The position numbers and the translations under genes are program-made. Below are positions 38,301-48,984 of a stretch of DNA of 64,000 nucleotides, piece by piece. The stretch's first letter is position 1; the number at the start of each line of letters is the position of its first letter. The notes below the pieces were generated by a model. It was not told where the DNA came from. It saw nothing but the letters and a program-made list of their open reading frames with translations, and did not search any database. This stretch comes from Ailanthus altissimus (lineage: Eukaryota; Streptophyta; Magnoliopsida; Sapindales; Simaroubaceae): the NCBI GenBank assembly GCA_946807835.1, contig OX327703.1:689501-753500 (forward strand). The letters are read 5' to 3'.

Positions 38301-38515
38301 ATTTTATTATTTTTCTAAAAGGTAAGACTCCTTATATCTTCCTTTTAAGTCTGTTTTCTATTTTTGTTTATGAACAAAACTTCTAAAAATCCCTCACAAA
38401 ATTTTTTTAAAAAATAAAATAAAATGAAAAATCTGAAATTTAACTCAAGTGGGTTTCATGTTGTATTACTTGTAGCAGAAGATTGGCTATGTATCAGTTG
38501 CTGCATTTTATCCAT
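29386..38515 (-). CDS. HOL-type halide/thiol methyltransferase, copy 1 (N-terminal extension lost, large retroelement in intron)
   Basis: SAM-dependent methyltransferase of the HOL/TPMT family, which methylates halide or thiol ions such as iodide, bromide, thiocyanate or bisulfide. Exons: 38515-38470, 38176-38046, 31161-31075, 30605-30505, 30406-30307, 30115-30069, 29743-29665, 29439-29386. They join in frame to 214 codons plus stop. SAM motif I is VPGCGTGYDVV across the second intron; [15 protein letters not shown] and LLKPDGEL follow, as in HOL proteins. Compared with copy 2, exon 1 has frameshifts and stops upstream, so only a start at 38515 is in frame and the targeting-like extension is gone. 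The conserved TPWD is IPWD here. Intron 2 (31162-38045) is 6.9 kb because of a copia insertion in opposite orientation. All later exons remain open, so loss of function is not proven; expression is unknown. Confidence 0.82.
29560..29640 (-). repeat. Possible tRNA-derived SINE remnant in intron 7 of copy 1
   Basis: The minus strand reads TTTAACTGATAAAATACTTTT, then GGATTCAAATCC about 35 bases on. The second motif matches a Pol III B box and the first is loosely A-box-like. Similar pieces flank the copia insertion (37908-37960) and occur near 40720. No poly-A tail or target duplication is clear. Confidence 0.25.
31312..31522 (+). repeat. 5' LTR of the copia element
   Basis: It begins TATTAATGTG and ends TTTCTAACA. 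Both LTRs begin with TA rather than the usual TG, so the change predates insertion. The 3' LTR is shorter by about 20 bp and has many G to A and C to T differences, indicating an old insertion. Confidence 0.9.
31523..31535 (+). other. Primer binding site (initiator tRNA-Met type)
   Basis: TGGTATCAGAGCC directly follows the left LTR. It is the common plant copia primer site complementary to the 3' end of initiator tRNA-Met. Confidence 0.9.
32412..37685 (+). pseudogene. Decayed copia pol (protease, integrase, RT, RNase H)
   Basis: The visible frame starts close to the protease; gag is absent or unrecognisable between the leader (31536-32400) and this point, so an internal deletion is likely. 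The protease DSG triad reads DFA (about 32515). A pre-integrase block with LWQSRLGH lies near 35090. Integrase follows (35230-35640), where the expected DNG of the catalytic core reads NNA; the later NGKAERKHR is kept. Reverse transcriptase has YVDD (about 36750), and RNase H starts YTDANWAGD (about 37215). Many stop codons (for example 35274, 35344, 35637, 35874) and frameshifts rule out an active protein. The solo LTR at 32660-34831 splits it just after protease. Confidence 0.92.
32660..34831. mobile_element. Solo LTR, younger copy (2.17 kb), inserted in the copia element
   Basis: It starts TGTTGGGAG and ends CATACCCTAACA, so the termini form the inverted repeat TGTTRGGG. AATCT occurs at 32655-32659 and 34832-34836, an exact 5-bp target duplication. 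Removing the unit restores the interrupted copia frame (ACTAATCT / TTCCTTATCA). It has no coding capacity and is homologous throughout to 27165-29314. Short frames at 33619-33867 and 34003-34224 are chance. Confidence 0.92.
37713..37901 (+). repeat. 3' LTR of the copia element
   Basis: It begins TATTAATGTG directly after the polypurine tract and ends TTTTTAACA, followed by the target duplication AGTAG. Confidence 0.9.
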
Positions 38516-41500
38516 TCCAGGATGCAATTTTATTACATCCTCCTTCTCCTTCTCTTCTCTCTGCTCTTGCATCTTAACTTTCGTCCCACAGAGTTCAAGA
38601 ACTTCTGGTCCAAACGAAATTGATTGTGATTCTCTAAATATACGCAGCTCAGAAGAGAATAATATCGTTCACCATTTTTTATTATGTCTTTTATTTTAAA
38701 AAATAAAATAAAATAAAAATCTTAAGTGCTTTTAGTATATAACGCTCTCTCAATTAAAGTCATGTGTTTATTAATTTTTTAATGATTAATTAATAAAAAA
38801 TACATATGACTTAGACGTCTAAACGAAGGAAAATCATTATTTTCCTCTTCCTCCTATTATTTCTCATATTTATCACTTACCTCCTCATTTTTTTCCTTTT
38901 TTTGACACATTGCGTTTGTTGTTTCTTGTTCTTATTGTTTAAGAATTAGAATCGTAATTTTTGAATAATATTATAAGTACAAACTAATTTATACAAATTT
39001 ATTCATACTATGTGACATAGTACGATATAATTAGTTATGTTATTATTACATTATATATTTTAATTATTATTTTATTTTTTGTATTTAAACGTTTAAATAT
39101 ATTATGCTACGTAGATAATATAAATGAATTTATATACGATGTGCCCTCGAGTTTTGAGAATTAATTATATACATATCAATGGAGAAAAATCTTTTCCAAT
39201 GAATTTATACACTATTATAAGAAAATTCAGGTGTAATATATTAACAATTCATAAGGGGATGTGAATATAGAAAACGACACAACAATTATAAATAAAAAAT
39301 AAAAAAAAAAAAAGAGAAATCAAATGTCATCCAATGTTTGAGGGAGGGATTGAATCCTGGATAAGAAAGCTGGTGTTAATCCAACTGAGGGTGACATTTG
39401 GGGACGACATAGAAATAGAACTAAAATCCAGTAATTAGAAATTTATAGGAATCAATTTCGTATGGCTTAAAAAAAAAACAAATTCGGTTAGCTCAAAAGA
39501 TAAGGAAAGAGTGGATATAGCAGTCACTGCAAATAAGTACTATTATCCCTTTTTTTTTTTATAATTATAAGAGAAAAGGATTTAAATTCGAAAATTTCAC
39601 TAGAGTGAAAATAAATATATTATTAGGTATTTATTATTGAACTGTTAACATAAATATCTTTTATGGGATTATTAATTACTGTTATATATATATATGTATG
39701 TATTTATTTTAAAAAAATTATGGGGAGAAATGATAAAAATACCAAACAATAAGAAGATAACTAATAATTTTTTCTCTAAGTTTGTAAATATTATATGTAT
39801 TGAGCTAATCTTTTGATTTTTTGGCTTAATATTGAATATGGTATAATTTAATTTAATTTATTTAATCATTTAAGTTGTTTTTTTTAATTTAATAAAAAAA
39901 TATAAGTCAATTTTAACTTAATAGAAAATGTCAAATTTTGTGGCTTTTTGGCTTAATGTAGCAATGTCAATGATTATTAATTTATTTTTCAAGAATATCT
40001 TAATGTAATTTACATTTTACATCCCTTTTCATATAAAATTCATTTTTTAAATTTTTTTTATCAAATATTAATCATATAAAATCTGTACTTATTGTGTTGA
40101 TTAATTTTATAATTAATGTATTTTTTTAACATACTTATAACTTTAAAAAAAATTATAGATCATAAACAACTTGTAATAAATTTCATATTAATATTGTTTT
40201 AATATTAATTTGCATAATTCAATATTATTTTAGTTATATAATTTTTATTAATTTAAATATTAAAAAATTCATAATAAAATAAATGTAAAAAATTATAATT
40301 TATTTTTAGAAGTAAATAATTTACCATTTATATTTATACAATGAGCCAAAAAAAGCCATTCAAATTCAGCATTCAACTTAATTCACTCTATTCAGAATTC
40401 AGTTTTTTTTTTTTAAAAAAAAAAGCTATTTAAATTTAAGTAATTAAGTTCATAACACTTTTAGAACTCATTTAACTATTTTAATCAGTTTAAGAAAAAT
40501 TAAGTGATTTGAAGAATGTATCTTATTCTTATGTTGGACGGTTTAAAAAATACGGTGGCTCACTTCTTGGTCAAATTTATGTCTATAATAATGTAAATTC
40601 GGTGTTAACGCTCTAATCAAAATCAATTGAGAAGACGATTTAGTTATTTTCTTTTCTTTTTTTTTTTTAATTACATCAAACATAAACCAAACCTCCTATT
40701 ATCTCGATACAAGCAGATTTTAAATCCGAGACTTTTTGTTTTAACGTAAGAGGTTTTACCAGTTTAATAAATTAACATGCACGATAATTTTGTTAAATAA
40801 CAATCTTCAAGAACCCAAAACCTCTATTTAAAAAAAAAAAACAAAAATAAAAAATACGTGGTTTAATATAATTGTATTATGTTTATTTAATTAATATTAT
40901 TAAATAATCAAATAAAAATTTAAAAAAAAAATAGCAGACTACAATATTAATATCACCGAATTCTAAAATTCATGATCTATGTAACAGTAAAATTATTTCA
41001 ACCCTGCAGTAATAGAATTGTTTCAACCTCTTAAAGCATCGGAAAAGAGCAGAAAATCACATGAGATTAGCTTTGTCAAGACTTGTCCCTCATTGTAGAC
41101 ATGAGGTGAAGCTCTATTGGAGCCTATAAAGGTTACGACCCCTCAATCCTCAAATTTTTGTTTTTAATTCAATAATAAATTTATAATTTTTACTCTCTAA
41201 AATAAATATTTTTGTGATTTCACTCTTCAAATTTTAAGTTTGATGCTAAAATTTTTATATAATTAAATTCTAACCAAATATAATTTTTAACCTTGCTCAC
41301 TTTAAATTTTGATTCCGCTCCTAATTTTAGAGATAGTCCCACTTGGAAAGTTTGCTACTAAAGACCTATTTTTGAAAGAAGTGAAGGGTGTGATTTTGTG
41401 GGAAACATAGAAGTTAATTTTGAAAAATCCATGCACATACTAGGAATCAATTAATTATTCAATGGTCTGAAATTAAGTAACCAAATTCATAAGCTATCAC

Positions 41501-41615
41501 TGATATAACCCTTAAAAAGAGAGTAGATGTAATATTAGTCAACAACATGAATGATGTTGTTAACCAATCCAATCCAATACTAGTGCTAGCCTTCAAACAG
41601 AAGTGATGATCAATA
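38516..41615. other. Region between the two methyltransferase copies
   Basis: 38516-38640 is still recognisably homologous to exon 1 of copy 2 (for example TCTCTGCTCTTGCATCTTAAC beside TCTCTGTTCTTATGATCCATC) but carries frameshifts and stops, so it is a decayed targeting region. The rest is AT-rich with no exon. A MITE-like unit lies at 41102-41324. 41340-41615 is the 3' flank of copy 2. Confidence 0.65.
41102..41324. mobile_element. MITE-like unit related to 7755-7984
   Basis: It starts TGAGGTGAAGCTC and ends GATTCCGCTCCTA, roughly inverted ends. The interior shares TATATAATTAAATT and AATATAATTTTTAA in the same order as 7755-7984. No clear target duplication remains. Confidence 0.4.
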
Positions 41616-44600
41616 TTAAAGCATGGATTGGCTTACAGACCTCTTCCACCTTCCAAGCTTCTCTCTTCCCTGTAAAATTGAAAAATCATTTTGTTAGAGG
41701 CTTAGAGCTCTTCAAGACATGAGAATCAACAATGCCATTTAATCAATCTTCTTTTATTTTCAAACGAACATAAAACTGAAGGAAGTGAAGGAAAAAAAAT
41801 AAAGAAGCTAAGAAGTGAAATGATTTTGCTTGGAACAGTTGCACTCTTGGATACTTGAATATGATTGTATAAATAATACCATCCGAGTCCTAAATCACTT
41901 CCACAAATTCACACCAAGAGATTGTTGACCTCAATTACCCTTCATCATACTTCAAACCAACAAATCTCTCATCCATAAAGTGTCCCTCTCTCCGTCATGC
42001 AGCTTTGTAATCATTTACCTTAACTACCCGAAATTTCTGGTCGAACTCTCTCAACATCTAAACTCCTAAAAGGTCATATTTTCCAGGGGAACAGACAAGG
42101 TGGTAACTGGTATTTGAATGTGTAGTTCATATCCATCCATAAAAAATCTTTTGCAGCTTGTCAATTCTAACTGCTATTCTTTGACTGGTAATACTCCTAA
42201 GAAAATAGGAGAATGGAATCAGAGTTTCCACAAATTTCAGCTCAAATAGATCGTGCATGAATCTCTGATAAGAAAGATGTGATTGCAACCCAACAACCCA
42301 TGTTAATGCCATATATACATTTTTTATATCAAAGCATTGATTTTCACGTATATTATGTTAACATACACACACATGCATACACCATACAGATGAAGATAAA
42401 TTAGAAAATAGCCACAAAATTTTGGCTATTTACAAAAATTTCCCTATTTTTTTAAGTCATTGCCCCAAGGACATTGTGGCAATTATCAGTATGCGTCATA
42501 TTGCAAGCTCAAAATCACAGATCCAACATCACAATATAACAACATTCTCACATACCCTCCAAGGACATTGTGGCTATTTACAAAAATTTCCCTATTTTTT
42601 TAAGAGTCATTGCCCTAAGGACATTGTGGCAACTATTAGTATGCGTCGTATTGCAAGCTTAAAATCACAGATCCAACGTAACAATAATAACAACATTCTC
42701 ACATACCCTCCGAGGTCCAATGGCAAGTTCATTGTCCTCGATAGATGTTGCTTGAAAGCCCACAGGATGTAATACCTCTTCATAACTGCCGGAAAATGAT
42801 TTGAAAAAGATAAATAAAACTTTACAAAGACAGATACACGTCTTTGTACATTATAAAAAATTCATTTGTCAAGCAATAACAGATTTAAACTTAAAAGACT
42901 CCAACAAATCTAGACAAAAGTAAAATGATGGCAGAGACTTACTCAGATACCAATACTTTATAAGGGGGTCCACCAATGTGATCACTGATCTGCCACCAAG
43001 TAATTTAACGGAAATTATAAAGACAAATATGTTCCAGATTCTGAGAAGTCAGTTAGAACTTTACTTGGACCAGAAGAACTTTTATGCGAAAGAATTAGAG
43101 CATATTATTTTGGGAAACATAGATATTTATCTTTGTATAGAATAATTTAGATATAAACATTATGAAACTGCCAAAGGTACTATTATTTTCTTGCAAACGT
43201 CAATCTCCAAAGAAAAATGGTAAAAAGATCAATGAACAAAGATCTTACTGGAAACATCAGTGTTAAAAGCTCTCCATCGGGTTTTAACATATCCTTAACT
43301 TTCTGTGCCCATGCTACTCTCATATCTGGTTCAATGGCACAAAAGAATCTGCAATATGAACAAGAATGCGATCATCAACACAAAATTCTGATGCAAGAAA
43401 CAAACTCAATGTCATGTCAACTTACGTATAATCAAAAATGAGATCAAACAACTCAGTTGGCTGCCAAGTGAAGAAGTCTGCCTTTAAGAAGGTAACATAT
43501 TTTGCATTTGGTAACGAGGAAGACAACTGCCTTAACATTTAGACAGAAGATTAGATTGAGAAAATTTGAGCAAACTAGAACCACCACAAAGAACCCTAGT
43601 TCAAGTGCCAATTCTACAACTAGAAAAAAAAGTTTAATTTCAAAGTGGATATGCTAAATGTATCTGGTCTGGATACAAAAGAAAAGTGATATATAGAAGT
43701 TGGTTATCAAGTTCAAAGTGCCAACCAACTTTTAATTAATATTTCCTAACAGCAGAATAATATCAAATAAATTAAACTTGTCTAATCATATATACCAATC
43801 AAGTCATCCTTCTAAAACTTGTTGCAGTTGAGATAAAACTTAACCCACTGTTAATGTAATATAAAGAATACGGACTGGCTTGCCATGAAAAAGTCAACTA
43901 GTTATAAGTGGTTTTAAGAATTTAGAAGCTAGAAATACAAATAAATGAACTTGCTATTGGACACAACGTGGTTTTGTGTATGAAAGAAACCATGTACTAT
44001 CCTTAACAAGACCTCCTATTTTAGCAATTTTCTTTTGTCATTTTAGACAGACCTAGAGGCAAGTGCCTAGCCATTCAGTTGGAGGCTAGTATTCCGAGTA
44101 TAATTCATGTTGTACTGACATCATTCTGTTCAACAGTTCATCGAACTCTTGTGATCTTCACTATCAAATCTAATTAGAAATATATATATATATATGCTTG
44201 CAACAGAAACAGAAAATGAACAATGAAATTTATGTTTCCACACAACCTCTATATATAACAAATATCCTCATTGAAAGTGAACAATCCTGCTGACTTTAGT
44301 TACCTCTTTTGCCTTCTTAATGGCAATGTCAGATATCTCAAATCCCACAACATACCGATCAGGACTTGCCATTGCTATCACATCATAACCCTGCATATTT
44401 GAATAGTAAGTTGTTGGCTAAAAGGATAATACCAGGAAGCTAGCAAACAATTAAAACTGATAGAAGCATGTGAAATATAGAGGAAATGTGGGGGGTAGGA
44501 GGCTATTCTGAATTAGGTTGAGTCCATTAAGCTGCACATTCCCATTTTGCAAAACTCATTACAATAAAAGCTCATTTAACAACACTAACTTTCTTCCTTC

Positions 44601-46067
44601 TTTATGCCTTTGATAGGCATCATATTCATTCTTCATCTGTCATGTTGCTGTTCTTTTCAATAGGTGATCAAACGCAAGAGGGGAAGTGGGGAGGAGTAGA
44701 GGAGAGTGTAAAACATAAATAATGTTATACAAATCACAAAAATTTTATATAACTATATATGGTGCAAAATCACTGATTTAAAAAACTATTCACCAACTAT
44801 CAACGGGCACAAATGTATAATGGAGCATACAACTTACAGTGCCACAACCAGGGACTAGAGCCCTGCCCTTGGGAAGGGCTCCTGATTGATGTAAATGCAC
44901 AATAATAGGCGTAGCTTGTCCTATATCCCATGGGGTCAATCCCTGCTCCCAGCACTTCTCCCATCCACCTGATAAATCAAAGACATTATGAAATAATATT
45001 CCAGAAGAAAATGGATCTACCATCTTTCCTTGATTAAACAGTAAACACACATGACGCAATAGCACATATGCTTGCAGGCAAGCAGAAATTCTCATCACAC
45101 AGGCGGTTAAGTCCATAGGACTGGCTGAATTAAAGCTTGCTTACCATCACTCATAAGAACAATGAAAAAACCATCCAGAACCCAAACTTTCAAGTGGAAA
45201 ATCCTACAGTAAGTTTAATGATGATAAAATCGGATTCAATGACCTTTCCAGCATACCTACTTAGGGCTTTGAGGGACAGACGAACTGTCCCCCTTAAATG
45301 TAAAATTATCAGTGCCTAGTATTCCGAGTAACACTGATATTACATGAATTCAAATTGTCACACCAAAAAAAGATGCACCAGCGGGTATGAAATTAGCTGT
45401 GCATCTGGCTTAGCTCTGCTTTATGCACCAGTGACCTTTATGCATTTTCAATTATTACCTAACTGGAAAGTGAAAATACAAAATTTAGGCTCAGTATATT
45501 AATCAAAATTATCCATCACACAAGGGTGAAGAAATGAAATTTAAATTAAAAAAAAAATCCACCTGAGGATTGATATTTAATCTCTCTGGTTAAGTCAGTT
45601 ATAGCTCAATCAATTGCCTCAATTTTCCATCTCAACAAGTATAAAATGCAAGGCAATCATGGAACCCAATTTTAAATAAACACTAACCATCAACAAATTT
45701 TATTTTTCAAACAAAAAAAAAACATATAGAATTCCAGATTCTGCAACACACATGAAAATTCCGCAAAAAAAGAATAAAATCAAAACAAATTACGAAACTT
45801 TACGCAAGTGGGTCGTTTACTTGTAGCAGATGAGTCATCGCTATGCATAAGTTGCTGCATTTTATGAACCCGCGGGCGTGATTTTATGACATTCTCGTTC
45901 TCATCTCTGTTCTTATGATCCATCATCTTGGGTTTGGTCGCATGAATCCCAAAGCTTCTTGTCCGAACCAAACTGATTGTTGATGATGTTGGAAGCAGGA
46001 GAAGATTAGGAACTGCCAAGCGGAGAGCGATGGAAAGCCCTCCACGGCACAGATTCGCAGTTTGCAT
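41616..46067 (-). CDS. HOL-type halide/thiol methyltransferase, copy 2 (intact)
   Basis: Exons: 46067-45821, 44968-44838, 44390-44304, 43526-43426, 43348-43249, 42989-42943, 42785-42707, 41669-41616; 846 bases, 281 codons plus stop. SAM-dependent methyltransferase of the HOL/TPMT family. Residues 1-80 form an extension rich in L, S, T and R with few acidic residues at first ([20 protein letters not shown]), suggesting plastid or mitochondrial targeting; a second start (MMDHK) could give a cytosolic form. The core begins [14 protein letters not shown], then VPGCGTGYDV (SAM motif I, about residues 121-130), [33 protein letters not shown] and [10 protein letters not shown], in HOL order. It lies in tandem with copy 1 and keeps all splice sites in the same places. 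The substrate (iodide, thiocyanate, bisulfide) cannot be read from sequence. Confidence 0.95.
42424..42722. repeat. About 148-bp tandem duplication at the exon 7 splice donor of HOL copy 2
   Basis: Two adjacent, slightly diverged units (about 42424-42571 and 42572-42722) begin GGCTATTTACAAAAATTTCC and end ACATACCCTCC. On the minus strand that end is GGAGGGTATGT, the junction of exon 7 and its donor. The downstream unit therefore carries an extra copy of the donor at about 42555. Confidence 0.88.
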
Positions 46068-47099
46068 TCGCGTAACGTACTCCCAAGTCCCACCTTATAT
46101 TCTACCGTCAGATTTTTGCTGCAGCATTTAGCTTTTTCTTAACTGCCACTTGGAATATTCGTTTTTATAAATATTTTTAGACGTTCACGTGATTTCTAAA
46201 TATAATTACCTTTTAAAACGACTCGTGTTAAATTTATTTAACTTAAAAAGATTATTTATTCTTTCAAAAAAAAGATTATTTATTCTTTCAAAAAAAAGAT
46301 TATTTATTCTTTCAAAAAAAAAAAGATTATTTATTAAAAAAATATATAAAACATTTATTTTGTGATATTCTTATTTAAAATGTGAGAACATTCACACTTA
46401 AAACGAATTCTATATATTAAATGATGCAGCAAATTATTTGGTAATATTACAAATTAATATCTTCTTTCTCAAACAAAATTTAATTAATAAGTATATGTAA
46501 TCTCAACATTTTTTTTATTCAAATTTTTGTTTAAGTAAGTATATGTAATTCTTTGTTTCTAAAAAAAGAGTATATGAAATTCTCAATATTTGATTTATCC
46601 AAAATTTTGTCCAATTATTCAAAATTATTTAGTATAAAAATATTGTAACACGATTATTATGAGTGAATGAATAATTAATAAATATTTTTTAAAAAAATTA
46701 AATATTTAATTACGAAGTAAAAATAATTTTTTTTTTAATTATAAGTTGGGTGAAAACTCCATTCTTAACTCATCTAGAGTGTTGTAGTTGAAAATTTTAG
46801 ATCCCGTAAAAAATATCGTAGTTGAAAATTTTAGATCGAGACAGGATTGAATTTAAAATTCGGGACAAATTGGGTCTCTTACTAAGAGACCTAATTGGGT
46901 CTTTTGGGTCTGAGGCATTTTTCAAATCCAACTGAAATTTTTTTAATATCCGAAATTAAACAAAAAATTTACCCTAATAGCATGTCTGTTGTCATAGGCT
47001 GGGGCGCTTGCCATTGATTTGAATAATAAGAGTTTCTTTTTAAAATATAAAAATGGAAAGAGAACAAATAGGCCACCAATCAGTAAGGATTTGGGATAA
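46068..47099. other. Upstream region of HOL copy 2 and AT-rich DNA
   Basis: The promoter of copy 2 should lie at 46068-46250, moderately GC-rich, without a clear TATA box. It is followed by a 24-bp minisatellite (46249-46335). A perfect hairpin GGTCTCTTA-C-TAAGAGACC lies near 46874-46892, and GTAGTTGAAAATTTTAGATC occurs twice at 46787-46835. Confidence 0.5.
46249..46335. repeat. 24-bp minisatellite, four units
   Basis: AGATTATTTATTCTTTCAAA(n) starts at 46249, 46273, 46297 and 46324. The fourth is shifted by three extra A residues and is truncated. Confidence 0.92.
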
Positions 47100-47925
47100 T
47101 GTTGAGTAGTTTGTGAAATTTTTCAAAAAAATTTATGATATCACATTAAAGTTTAGTGTTTCATTGAGTGTGACATCTAATATTTGTCTTAATGAAATTT
47201 GTGGAATTAATTGCAATTTAGCTTCATTAAGTAGGAATGAAGACTTTTTATTAGGATTCATGGTTAACAAGATAAAGTAAAAATATGATAAGTATTGGGA
47301 AACTATGAAGAAAATCAATAAATTATTGATAATTACTACGTTGCTTGATCCACAATGCAAGATGCAGTTTGTTGGATTTTATTTTAAAATTTTATTTGGT
47401 GATAATAGTGCATGAATTGATAAAATGAATAGAATAAGCAAAGAGTTATTGTTTAGGCTTTACAATTTCTATAATACATGGTATGAAAAATCAAATTGTG
47501 GACGAAGTAATAGTGCTAGTGTTGGTAAGAATTGCATGCTTGCTTCACAATCAAGACAATCTAGTGGCCTACCAACTCTAATTTTAGATATGGTACAAAA
47601 GTATCAAAGGGATAATGACTCTTGAAAAAAATACGTGAGACTTATGAATTTAGATGAATTTATGAGGTAGATATATACTTGATTGATAAAGTTGAGAATC
47701 CTCAAAATTTATATTTTGATATTTTAATATAATAGAAGCTAAATACTTCGAAATATCTAGTTTTGACACAGATAGTTAGAAATGTGCTTGTTATTTCGGT
47801 ATCTACTATAACCTTTGAGTCAGCTTTTAATATCGAATGACATATTCTTAATTCATTTTAGAGTTTATTGATTTTAAAAATAATTAAGAGTTTGATATGT
47901 ACACAAAATTAAAAATGAGCTTCAC
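47100..47925 (+). pseudogene. Decayed hAT transposase (C-terminal half)
   Basis: Frames with several stops encode remnants in hAT order: KYWETMKKINKLLIITTLLDPQCK (47294-47365, shortened here to its KYW and LLDPQCK landmarks), then a serine-rich linker (frame 47425-47625), then TSKYLVLTQIVRNVLVISVS and TFESAFN near 47740-47840. The last resembles the hAT C-terminal dimerisation region, where active proteins have ASESAFS. Numerous TGA/TAG codons make it inactive. No terminal repeats could be paired. Confidence 0.75.
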
Positions 47926-48394
47926 TCTTAATAAATAAATAAAAATGAAAGAAAAAGTATTCTTTCAAGATGCTGAGTTTTATGACAAAATTAAAACAAA
48001 TAAAAAAATATTATTTATTATTTAATTATTTTTTCATTTATTTTTTTTAATATTATTGATTAATATTTTGTATTTTTTAGATTTGTATGAATATTTTTAT
48101 TTTCATATAAAGTGTTTTCACAAACATGATAGAAGAGCACCCACCATATTAGCCAACAAGAGGTTACTTGTACTATTTTCACCTTTTTTAATTTTAGGTA
48201 ATTCTTTAATTAATAAATATAAATCATTATGAATTTTATATTGAACAAATTTAGTTGTAGATTTGCAGGTTGTCAAAGAATCAAAAACAATTTTGGTAAG
48301 ATGAAGAATTAAATATCAGTTAGTTGAATTTACATGTTTTAATTTATAACTTTTGGAGATAATAAATTTAACTAAGTGTTATAGATGTATATTA

Positions 48395-48984
48395 TTTGCG
48401 AGTGTTAAGGTTATGCACCTTTTGACTTATACAGATTAGAGCACTGACTTGTGGCTTGTGACAATATACAACTTGATTGCTACCACAGTGACTTGACCCA
48501 ACTGTGATCATTGAACATTCCCTAACATCTTCTTGTGTCAATTTTTCAGACCCTTTTTTGATCATATTGTCCAATACTAGAGCCTAAGTTACCTTTTCCT
48601 TTTAAGGCTGTTGTGGGTTGAGAAAAGTTAAAAATTTTCCTAAATCACCCAAAATTTTGTTTTGTTGGGGTACATCAGGGAACTCAAATCTTGGAGGAGG
48701 CATTGCATTCCTTATGCAATCTGGGAACAATTGATTAGGTAACGTTTGGCTGTTGCAAATTTGTGACAACACCCGGAGCATCAAATTTGACCAATTTATC
48801 TTCTTCTGATTGTCTAGGATGATTATCAACCTGCATCTGACCTGATAGTGGCAATTCAAAGAAAAAATTGGAATAGAATTCTTTTTCGAAGGAATCTTCA
48901 AGTGGCTATTGGATCCAAGAGACTATTTCATCATCCTGAATCAAATTATTTGAATTCCCACCATAGGAGCCACAGTCTCTAATC
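48395..48984 (-). pseudogene. Fragment of a PIF-type (phytochrome-interacting factor) bHLH gene
   Basis: On the minus strand, after a plausible intron acceptor (AACAG, 48985), the frame gives DDEIVSWIQ then a stop, PLEDSFEKEF, FELPLSGQMQVD, and after a frameshift MPPPRFEFPD, QQNKILGDLGK and VRECSMITVGSSHCGSNQV. These blocks occur in this order in the large middle exon of plant PIF4/PIF5-like proteins. Stops and frameshifts are present. The phytochrome-binding N-terminus and the bHLH domain are both missing. It is therefore a dead gene fragment, perhaps carried here by a transposon or left from an old duplication. Confidence 0.78.

Noticed and set aside
29386..38515. Calling HOL copy 1 a plain pseudogene
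   Set aside because: All exons from exon 2 on are open with kept splice sites and a usable in-frame ATG; only the N-terminal extension is broken.
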